From an uncultured Nannocystaceae bacterium (lineage in GTDB: Bacteria; Myxococcota_A; Polyangia; Nannocystales; Nannocystaceae), in NCBI GenBank assembly GCA_938084085.1, contig CALKDV010000460.1, positions 1-13,536 of the forward strand: a stretch of 13,536 nucleotides of DNA. Reading direction: 5' to 3'. Below are positions 7,735 to 13,536 of the stretch, one piece after another. Every line of letters starts with the position of its first letter. The stretch's first letter is position 1. Position numbers and translations under genes: made by a program. The notes under the pieces were generated by a model, which saw only the letters and a list, made by a program, of their open reading frames with translations, ran no database searches and had not been told where the DNA came from.

Positions 7735-7756
7735 CGCGTGCTTCCTCGCGCACGCG
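7735..7756 (-). other. 7-bp hairpin between kinase and TPR genes
   Basis: CGCGTGC (7735-7741) and GCACGCG (7750-7756) form a perfect 7-bp stem with an 8-nt loop just past the kinase stop codon, in the 76-bp gap before the TPR gene. It lacks a T run, so it may be an mRNA-stabilising or partial-termination structure rather than a true intrinsic terminator. Confidence 0.3.
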
Positions 7757-7764
7757 GGCGCCAC

Positions 7765-9573
7765 CTACTGCGATCCGGGCGAGAAGTCCGGCATGGGCTT
7801 GAACTTCCTCGACTGGGGCGGGGGCGCCGGCGCTTCAGTGTCTGAGGCCTTCGCTGTCTCCGCGGGCGATCTCTGGGTCGATTTGCGACCTGCGGCTGAC
7901 CGTGTGGATTCGTCCCTGCTCCCCTCGCTGGGCCGCGGCATCGACAGCTGCGTCGACGACGGCCTCTTCGGCCGAAGCTGGTAGGGGAAACTCTGGTCGG
8001 CTACGGGCGCGAGCCTCGACCGCGCGGGCAGATAGCCGATCTTCTCAATGACAACTTCCACGGGCTTGGTGGACCGGGGCAACGTGATCGAAGTAGGCGT
8101 CTTCTCTGCCCACTCCACGCCATCAACGCGGATGGACGCGCCGTCTGGATCGCTGGAGATGAACCAGCGGACGTCGGCGCTCTGCGCCTTCGTCTCGAGG
8201 CCGGGGCTCGCTCCGATCCCAGAGGCTGCGGTCCCGGGCGACACCTGGTCCACAGCTCCTGGTTGCGACAGCACGGACCACCCCACGACAGCGACCACCG
8301 CGGCGAACATCAGCAACGGCAAGATCGTGCGCGCCATGTTGCCGCGCTCCGAACGCTCGGCCCTCCCGTCAAGCTCCGCCGTCCAACTAGCGGCGGAGCG
8401 GGTGGAGGACGAAGACACGGATGGCTTGATGACCGGCGACGGTGCCTCTCCCGCGGGGGTCATCCCCACGCCGCTGCGATCGATCATGTCCGCGGACATC
8501 CTCATCGACGAGCGGCTGCTGCCCTCACGGAACTGCGCGTGCATATAGTCCACGCGCCCTTGGAAATGCGATCGCATGATCTTCGCGAGGCGATGCCTTG
8601 GATCTTCGCCCGCCGTATCGAGCTGACCGAGCACCTCCCGCAACGCCGTGGCGAAATCGGCGGCGCTCAGGTACCGCTGCTCCACGTCTGTATGGATCGC
8701 CCGTCCGATGACGTCGCAGAGCTTCGCGGCCAGTGCGGGGGACACTCGCGGCCCGGCGTAATGAAGCTGTTCTGGATCGAGCTGTTGAATTTCACACTCG
8801 AGCACTCGCCGCAGTGCCGACGCCGCCGTGTCTCCAGTGAACGGGCGCTTGCCGCTCAAGATCTCGTAGCCGATGAGGCCGAGCGCGAACAAATCCGCGC
8901 GTCGATCGATGGTGTCACCACGCGCTTGCTCCGGGCTCATGTATTGGAGCTTCCCCCGCAGCTGCCCCGGGCGCGTGTGCGTCGTGCGACCCACCGCCTT
9001 CGCAATTCCAAAGTCTGTCACCTTCACCCAGCCGTCGAGATTCACGAGCAGGTTTTGCGGAGAGACATCGCGATGGACGAGATCTCGACGTGAACCGTCG
9101 GGTGCGCGGAGTTCGTGGGCGGCCTCCAAACCCGCGCAGGCGTCGAGGAGAATCGCGAGCGCGACATCCATCGGCAGAGGCTCCCCGTTGAGCTCAGTCA
9201 AGAGTCCCGCCAGCGAATCTCCTTCGATCAACTCCAACACCGTGTAGTAGGTGCTGCCGTCTTGACCGAGATCGAGCGTGTCGACCACGTTCGGGTGATG
9301 AAGCTCGGCCGCGAGGTGTGCTTCGTCGAGAAACATCTCCACAAACTCAACCTCGGTGGCGAGGTGCGGGTGAATCACCTTGATGGCGACGCGCTTGGCG
9401 AATCCCGCGGTGCCCGTGGCGCGACCGAGAAACACCGTCGCCATCCCACCGTGTCCGAGTCGCTGCAACAGCTCATAGCGGCCGATCACCCGCCCTGGCT
9501 CAAGGCCTTGGGCGCTCAAAGGCGCGGGCCGCTGACGTTCGTCCGTGACCCTCGTTTCATCGTCGAATTCCAT
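7765..9573 (-). CDS. membrane-bound Ser/Thr protein kinase with C-terminal PEGA domain
   Basis: The 602-residue protein is a Hanks-type kinase with all catalytic motifs. These are the Gly-rich loop LGHGGMATVFLG (39-50), VAIK with Lys65, helix C DEAH with Glu84, HRDVSPQN with catalytic Asp169, DFGIAK with Asp187, and SPEQARGD before the activation/substrate segment. HRDVSPQN in place of HRDLKPxN is the usual deltaproteobacterial form. A Ser-rich juxtamembrane linker (about 340-410) leads to one membrane helix (ARTILPLLMFAAVVAVVGWS, 414-433). A PEGA domain follows outside the membrane (VRWFISSDPDGASIRVDG and on, 468-535), then a Ser/Pro-rich tail. The kinase faces the cytoplasm and the PEGA part probably contacts the envelope. 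The ATG at 9571-9573 has no strong ribosome site. It borders the AT-rich divergent region, from which it is probably transcribed. Confidence 0.95.
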   Translation of the reverse strand: MEFDDETRVTDERQRPAPLSAQGLEPGRVIGRYELLQRLGHGGMATVFLGRATGTAGFAKRVAIKVIHPHLATEVEFVEMFLDEAHLAAELHHPNVVDTLDLGQDGSTYYTVLELIEGDSLAGLLTELNGEPLPMDVALAILLDACAGLEAAHELRAPDGSRRDLVHRDVSPQNLLVNLDGWVKVTDFGIAKAVGRTTHTRPGQLRGKLQYMSPEQARGDTIDRRADLFALGLIGYEILSGKRPFTGDTAASALRRVLECEIQQLDPEQLHYAGPRVSPALAAKLCDVIGRAIHTDVEQRYLSAADFATALREVLGQLDTAGEDPRHRLAKIMRSHFQGRVDYMHAQFREGSSRSSMRMSADMIDRSGVGMTPAGEAPSPVIKPSVSSSSTRSAASWTAELDGRAERSERGNMARTILPLLMFAAVVAVVGWSVLSQPGAVDQVSPGTAASGIGASPGLETKAQSADVRWFISSDPDGASIRVDGVEWAEKTPTSITLPRSTKPVEVVIEKIGYLPARSRLAPVADQSFPYQLRPKRPSSTQLSMPRPSEGSRDESTRSAAGRKSTQRSPAETAKASDTEAPAPPPQSRKFKPMPDFSPGSQ

Positions 9574-9661
9574 GGTGTGCGGCGGCCGCGTCGTTGGCAG
9601 ACTACGTCATTCATCTCCGCTGCGGACACATCCCAGCGACCGACGCGCGCCCACTCTTGTA

Positions 9662-9675
9662 CGAACGTTCGTTCG
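9662..9675. promoter_or_regulatory. possible LexA/SOS-like operator (GAAC-N4-GTTC)
   Basis: CGAACGTTCGTTCG matches the Gram-positive-type LexA box core GAAC-N4-GTTC and differs from CGAACRNRYGTTYG at one middle position. It includes the perfect palindrome CGAACGTTCG (9662-9671). It lies 89 bp upstream of the kinase start. LexA motifs vary widely among deltaproteobacteria and no lexA or SOS gene is seen, so this is only a candidate. Confidence 0.25.
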
Positions 9676-9710
9676 AGCGCTTTCCGGTCAAAAACGGCGT
9701 TGATCCCGCA

Positions 9711-9860
9711 AATTAGATCTCCGAGATCTTCTCCACAGCACCAATTTTATCGAATTCGATAGGATCAAAATTATCTTTTTTGATACTTTCTTCCACAGCC
9801 TGTGGGAACTGAAAATATGTATCGTTTCGATCACTTACGGAAAACTATCCACATGATGTA
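9711..9860. promoter_or_regulatory. AT-rich region with DnaA-box-like sites and palindromes (candidate oriC or DnaA-responsive control region)
   Basis: Within a GC-rich window, bases 9741-9790 contain only 13 G or C. Against the DnaA box TTATCCACA, TTCTCCACA (9729-9737) and CTATCCACA (9845-9853) each match 8 of 9, and TCTTCCACA (9789-9797) matches 7 of 9. A reverse CCACA occurs within CCACAGCCTGTGG (9793-9805), a perfect 6+1+6 dyad. TATCGAATTCGATA (9748-9761) is a 14-bp perfect palindrome. AATTTT/AAAATT and ATCAAAA/TTTTGAT pairs surround it, and ATCGTTTCGAT follows at 9821-9831. Genes diverge on either side. The combination is origin-like, but no dnaA or dnaN is in view, and hand counts of G versus C in a few lines on each side showed no sign change of skew. 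Confidence 0.4.
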
Positions 9861-10037
9861 GTTGTTGCGTCAACCTCGCACCACTAGATATTGTGGCTCG
9901 GGACTTGCGTGCGGCGCCGCTCTGTTCTACCAGCATGAAGAGAGATGCGACTTCCGAGAGGGAACTGAATCCCCGCCAGCATCCACCTTCAACCCCACAT
10001 TCGCGCTTCTCACGCAACGACGATCGAGTACGAAATC

Positions 10038-10268
10038 ATGGCAAAGCGACAAACCCGCCGAAGCATCTCCGTCAAAGGAATCACCTACCAACGACTCAAG
10101 GACTACTGCGACGCCAATGAAAAGAGCGTCAGCGGCTACCTTGAGGAGATCATCGGTGAAAAACTCGACGCCGCCGGGGTGCCTATCCCCACCATGCTCA
10201 AGCCCCGCCCTGCGCGTAAAAACTCCTCGGAGGCGGAAGAAATCGTCTCCCAGCACTTCACCTTCTAG
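10038..10268 (+). CDS. small ribbon-helix-helix-like DNA-binding protein
   Basis: The 76-residue product starts MAKRQTRRSISVKGITYQRL. The pattern of a basic strand (RRSISVKG), a helix (TYQRLKDYCDANEK), a short turn with SVS, and a second helix (GYLEEIIGEKLD) fits the CopG/Arc ribbon-helix-helix fold, in which a paired N-terminal strand reads the DNA major groove. The C-terminal third (PRPARKNSSEAEEIVSQHFT) is charged and probably flexible. It is the first rightward gene after the AT-rich region, 185 bp before dnaX. There is no toxin partner beside it, so a stand-alone regulator or nucleoid-type protein is more likely than an antitoxin. The ribosome site is weak. Fold assignment is by pattern only. 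Confidence 0.7.
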   Translation: MAKRQTRRSISVKGITYQRLKDYCDANEKSVSGYLEEIIGEKLDAAGVPIPTMLKPRPARKNSSEAEEIVSQHFTF

Positions 10269-10453
10269 CGGGTGCGTTCGACGCGGCGGTGCGGGCGTCT
10301 GCCTCATGGCGACGCACGACGACCCAGAGCCGTCGCGATGTGGCAGCTCGCGGACTTGGCCCGTACGCGCTCGCGTAACGGGTAGTCCTCGCGGCCCGCG
10401 CAGCGCGGAGGACAGCGACGAGCTTGGCGCGGAAGTTTGATAGCGTACAACCC

Positions 10454-12517
10454 GTGGCGTACCTGGTCCTGGCTCGAAAATACCGACCCGAACGATTCTC
10501 CGAGATCGTCGGGCAAGAGCACATCACGAGGACGCTGGCCAACGCGATCTCGTTGGATCGGCTGCACCACGCGTACTTGTTTTGCGGGATCCGTGGGCTG
10601 GGAAAAACCACGGCCGCCCGGATCCTCGCGAAGTGCTTGACCTGCGAGCAGGCGCCGACGATCGAGCCTTGCGGGACCTGCCGGCAGTGCATCGGGATCA
10701 AGGAGGGCAACGCCGTCGACGTCGTCGAGATCGACGGCGCGAGCAACAACTCGGTCGACGATGTCCGCAAGCTTCGCGAGCAAGTGCACCACCTCCCGCT
10801 CGTCGCCAAGCGCAAGGTCTACATCATCGACGAGGTGCACATGATGAGCACCTCGGCCTTCAACGCGCTGCTGAAAACGCTTGAAGAGCCTCCACCCCAC
10901 GTCACCTTCATCTTCGCGACCACCGACCCCCACAAGGTCATCGAGACGATCTTGTCACGTGTGTCTCGATTCGACTTTCGAAGGGTGCACCCAGAGCCGA
11001 TGGGTGGGCATCTTCGAGACATCCTCTCGCGCGAGGAGATGGCCATCGAAGAAGAAGGCATGCGCATGGTGGCTCGCCTCAGTGACGGCTCTGTACGAGA
11101 CGCTCTCACCTATCTCGACAAGGTGATCTCGTTCGCGGCGGACCCCGCCAATATCTCGACCGACGAGGTGCGGGTCATCCTCGGTCAAGTCGATCGATTC
11201 GCGATCACAGAACTTCTCGACGCCGTCCTCGCATCGGACGCCGCGGCCACCCTGGCGCGGTTTGAGCACATCGCGAGCACCGCCTCCAACCTGATGCACG
11301 TGGCGGTATTGATTCTTCAGCATCTTCGCGACTTGGCGGTGGTGCAAGCCACAGGCGCGTCGCCAGGGCAGCGCGCCACCCTGCTCAACGTCTCCACCGC
11401 AGTGCAGACCCAGCTCCTCAAGCAAGCGCAGCGACAACCTCCCGCCCGCATCGCGCAGCTCTTCGATCGCTTCACCACCGTCGTCGAGCGCGCCGCGCAG
11501 TCGTCAGCACCTCGCCTCGTCATCGAGATGGGGCTCCTCGAACTCGTCCACGCGGCGCCGATGAAGCCGCTCGGCGAGCTCGTCGAACGACTGCGGGCTC
11601 TGGAGCAGGGCGGAGGAGCGAGGGGACCTCGGGAGACCGCCCCCGCAGGCCGGAACGCAACGGGCGCTGCGCCAAACGCAGGGCGACCGCCCGTCACCAA
11701 GGCCGACAACATCGAAAAAACCACTCCCGGTCGCCTCGCCGACTCCATACGGAGAGATCAACCAAAGCTGCGGCCGCAGGCGGGATCCTCACCAGGCGGC
11801 GCGAAGGCGACGGACGATAAAAATCCGTATTGGAAAATGTTGGGAATGGACCCCGGGAGCTCCCAAGCGCCCGAGCGCCAAGATCCCCCTCCCTCGACCC
11901 AACCGAATCAACAAGAAGCTCCCCGCGGAGGCGAGGTCCCCTCCGCGACTCCGCGCGAGTCCGACGCGAACTTTCAACTCGACGGTCGCCCCGTCACCCC
12001 CTCGCCTCACGCCGACGGCGTCCGCATCGAGGACGACGCCAGCGCGGGATGTCCGAGCTCTCGATGCACTCCCAAGCCCGCGATCCCGTGGCGAGAAATG
12101 GAACCCTTGCCCGTGTGGGAGAGCCTTGTCAGCGCCTTGGCAGACGAAGACAGCTTCGCCCACGCCGTGTTCAATGACATGGGATTCGTGGGGCTCACCG
12201 AGGAGTGCCTCACCCTCGCCTGTCCTAAAAATTCGTTCGTATGGCAGCAGTTCTCCGAGACGCCTCAGCTCGCTCAACACCTCCACCGCGTCATCGAAGA
12301 GCGGCTCGGGATCCCTGCGCGGGTCGAGTACATCGACCAAGCACCAAGCATGCCGCATACCCCGACCATCACCATGCTCACGCGGGCGCGCGACGAGGCC
12401 CACGTCCAACACACCAACGCGCTCGCGCGCGAGCACACCTCGGTGCGCGCGCTCGTCGACAACTTCGAGGCAGAGGTCTCCCACGTTCGCTCTCTGCGGG
12501 GCCCAGAGCCATCGTAG
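10454..12517 (+). CDS. dnaX: DNA polymerase III subunits gamma/tau (clamp loader ATPase)
   Basis: DnaX is the motor of the clamp loader that puts the sliding clamp on primed DNA. The GTG at 10454 gives MAYLVLARKYRPERFSEIVG, the standard DnaX opening (687 aa); a TTG ten codons earlier (10424), with GGAGG 12 nt upstream, is the alternative. Visible parts: Walker A GIRGLGKTT (45-53), zinc Cys cluster C64, C73, C76 and C79, Walker B YIIDEVHMM (D126-E127), sensor 1 FATTDP, arginine finger region ILSRVSRF (168-170 is SRV, usually SRC), and sensor 2 GSVRDAL. From about residue 385 a Pro/Gly/charged linker of some 170 residues leads to a tau-like C-terminal domain ending ARVEYIDQAP and a helical tail. 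ybaB and recR follow, the usual bacterial cluster. Confidence 0.96.
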   Translation: MAYLVLARKYRPERFSEIVGQEHITRTLANAISLDRLHHAYLFCGIRGLGKTTAARILAKCLTCEQAPTIEPCGTCRQCIGIKEGNAVDVVEIDGASNNSVDDVRKLREQVHHLPLVAKRKVYIIDEVHMMSTSAFNALLKTLEEPPPHVTFIFATTDPHKVIETILSRVSRFDFRRVHPEPMGGHLRDILSREEMAIEEEGMRMVARLSDGSVRDALTYLDKVISFAADPANISTDEVRVILGQVDRFAITELLDAVLASDAAATLARFEHIASTASNLMHVAVLILQHLRDLAVVQATGASPGQRATLLNVSTAVQTQLLKQAQRQPPARIAQLFDRFTTVVERAAQSSAPRLVIEMGLLELVHAAPMKPLGELVERLRALEQGGGARGPRETAPAGRNATGAAPNAGRPPVTKADNIEKTTPGRLADSIRRDQPKLRPQAGSSPGGAKATDDKNPYWKMLGMDPGSSQAPERQDPPPSTQPNQQEAPRGGEVPSATPRESDANFQLDGRPVTPSPHADGVRIEDDASAGCPSSRCTPKPAIPWREMEPLPVWESLVSALADEDSFAHAVFNDMGFVGLTEECLTLACPKNSFVWQQFSETPQLAQHLHRVIEERLGIPARVEYIDQAPSMPHTPTITMLTRARDEAHVQHTNALAREHTSVRALVDNFEAEVSHVRSLRGPEPS

Positions 12518-12590
12518 GCGGAGCCCAATGGCGTCGAGCACCGATCTCGCTCGCCACCGCCCGGAACGAACCTGCTACACTCCCTACGCC

Positions 12591-12914
12591 ATGAGTGAAA
12601 TCGACCTGAACAGCATCATGCAACAAGCGCAGCAGCTGCAAGACAAGATGAAGTACATGCAGCAAGGACTGGAAGCCGAGAAGGTGGAAGGCACCTCGGG
12701 CGCTGGCATGGTCAAAGCAACCGTGACCGGCACGCAAAAAGTCATCGCCGTCAATATCGATCCGGCGGTCCTCGGTGAAGAACAAGAGATGCTCCAAGAT
12801 CTCATCGTCGCGGCGGTAAACAACGCCCTCGACAAATCGCGAGAGCTCGCCCAATCACGCATGGGTTCATTGGTACCCCCCGGTATGATGCCTCCAGGGT
12901 TTCCGGGCCTATGA
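12591..12914 (+). CDS. ebfC: YbaB/EbfC family nucleoid-associated protein
   Basis: The 107-residue protein (MSEIDLNSIMQQAQQLQDKM) has the family layout: a Gln/Lys-rich N-terminal helix, the segment EKVEGTSGAGMVKATVTG, strands KVIAVNIDPAVL, and a C-terminal helix LIVAAVNNALDKSRELAQSR, then a Met/Pro/Gly tail (GMMPPGFPGL). YbaB/EbfC dimers bind DNA with little sequence preference and are thought to shape the nucleoid. The gene lies 73 bp after dnaX, and its stop overlaps the recR start (ATGA), showing translational coupling. An in-frame extension upstream into dnaX is Ser/Arg-rich shadow sequence, so the ATG at 12591 is preferred. Confidence 0.95.
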   Translation: MSEIDLNSIMQQAQQLQDKMKYMQQGLEAEKVEGTSGAGMVKATVTGTQKVIAVNIDPAVLGEEQEMLQDLIVAAVNNALDKSRELAQSRMGSLVPPGMMPPGFPGL

Positions 12915-13531
12915 GTCGACGTGACGGACCCCCAGACGACGCGGATCCGCTGCGAAAGCTGAGCATGCTACTATCCCGCCTCCCGGGAATTGGCGAAAAG
13001 TCGGCGCTGAGGCTGGCCCTGTCCATCGTGCGCGCCGATTCCGAGTACAAGGCCGTGCTCGCCGAAACCATCGATACTGTACGAACCACCATGCGCAGCT
13101 GTGAGGTCTGCCGGGATCTCAGCCACGCAGACACGTGCACCATTTGCAGCGACGCCCGGCGCGATCGAAGCACCATCTGCGTGATCGCCCACCCTCAAGA
13201 CCGGATGGCCATCGAGCGCTCCGGCGTCTTCAAGGGCCTCTACCACGTCCTCCACGGCGTCTTGGACCCCCTCGCAGGGGTCGGGCCCGCCGAACTACAG
13301 ATCAACACGCTCCTCGAGCGTCTCCGCGGCGACACGGTGACCGAGGTCATCGTCGCCACGAGCCCCAACGTTGAAGGTGACGCCACCGCTTTGTACATCT
13401 CGAAAATCGTGAGCCCCTTGAGGATCCGGGTCACCCGCATCGCCTCCGGACTCGCGGTTGGTGGCGAACTCGAATATGCCGACCTCTCCACCCTCCACCG
13501 GGCGCTCGAAGACCGCAGACCGCTCTCGTAG
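12911..13531 (+). CDS. recR: recombination mediator protein RecR
   Basis: The 206-residue protein is complete and of standard length. RecR works with RecO (and RecF) to load RecA at single-stranded gaps. It shows the N-terminal helix-hairpin-helix LSRLPGIGEKSALRLAL (21-37), a Cys4 zinc finger (C64, C67, C76 and C79), a TOPRIM domain starting ICVIAHPQDRMAIERSG, then HVLHGVLDPLAGVGP, EVIVATSPNVEGDATALYIS and the C-terminal GLAVGGELEYADLSTLHRAL. Position 93, often Glu in the VVExP stretch, is Ala here; this position varies in RecR, which is not a catalytic TOPRIM enzyme. Its ATG overlaps the ybaB stop by 4 nt. Confidence 0.97.
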   Translation: MSRRDGPPDDADPLRKLSMLLSRLPGIGEKSALRLALSIVRADSEYKAVLAETIDTVRTTMRSCEVCRDLSHADTCTICSDARRDRSTICVIAHPQDRMAIERSGVFKGLYHVLHGVLDPLAGVGPAELQINTLLERLRGDTVTEVIVATSPNVEGDATALYISKIVSPLRIRVTRIASGLAVGGELEYADLSTLHRALEDRRPLS

Positions 13532-13536
13532 CGGCG

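Larger units (their letters stand above)
9574..10037. other. gene-free divergent intergenic region
   Basis: These 464 bases separate the leftward kinase from the rightward ribbon-helix-helix gene. No frame here looks coding. The left part holds a dyad matching GAAC-N4-GTTC (9662-9675), the middle is AT-rich with DnaA-box-like sites and palindromes (9711-9860), and the right part (9861-10037) is of ordinary composition. Promoters for both flanking genes must lie here or very near; I could not place convincing -35/-10 pairs. Confidence 0.85.

Noticed and set aside
11714..11820. Programmed -1 frameshift in dnaX at GAAAAAACC, which would terminate at TAA 11818-11820 and give a gamma-like short form at about the E. 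coli position.
   Set aside because: In frame it is GAA AAA ACC, which is not an X XXY YYZ slippery heptamer. Six A is short for transcriptional slippage, and no Shine-Dalgarno-like stimulator lies just upstream. It remains possible but is not supported.
12126..12590. Extending ybaB upstream along its open frame into the dnaX coding region.
   Set aside because: The extension is Ser/Arg/Thr-rich dnaX shadow; the ATG at 12591 gives the standard family length.

Overview
The window is GC-rich and reads as chromosomal DNA of a deltaproteobacterial-type organism, most likely Myxococcota (Bradymonadales- or Polyangia-like). This is inferred from protein style: a Ser/Thr kinase with the HRDVSPQN catalytic loop and a PEGA tail, a secreted TPR protein with two late membrane segments, an acidic lipoprotein linker, and an outer-membrane barrel with a low-complexity acidic leader. 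No mobile element, CRISPR array or rRNA was seen.

Layout. All protein genes left of about 9,573 are on the minus strand. At the left edge are a PlsC-like acyltransferase that runs off the window and appears to have lost its catalytic motifs, and a small unknown protein. A plus-strand RNA island follows (about 1,189-1,577): tRNA-Ser(CGA), tRNA-Ser(GGA) and the small SRP RNA. Next is a run of minus-strand genes, listed in transcription order from the right: a PEGA-containing Ser/Thr kinase, a TPR/PEGA-like secreted protein, a class III (acetylornithine-like) aminotransferase, a lipoprotein whose frame is separated from a TlpA-like thioredoxin domain by a run of ten A, a MATE efflux transporter and an outer-membrane barrel protein. 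The kinase and its neighbours look like envelope signalling and envelope maintenance functions, but only the aminotransferase and lipoprotein genes are tightly coupled (3-nt gap).

Between 9,574 and 10,037 is a gene-free region whose core (9,741-9,790) is only about 26% GC. It holds several DnaA-box-like CCACA motifs, a 14-bp perfect palindrome and further dyads. Everything to its right is on the plus strand: a small ribbon-helix-helix-like protein, then dnaX, ybaB/ebfC and recR, the replication/recombination cluster. ybaB and recR overlap by 4 nt (ATGA).

The order tRNA-Ser, SRP RNA, dnaX, ybaB, recR resembles the origin-proximal cluster of Bacillus subtilis, here split by about 8.8 kb of opposite-strand genes. 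The two observations most worth checking are the A10 run that splits lipoprotein from thioredoxin (programmed slippage, mutation or sequence error) and the AT-rich, DnaA-box-bearing divergence point (candidate replication origin or DnaA-responsive control region).
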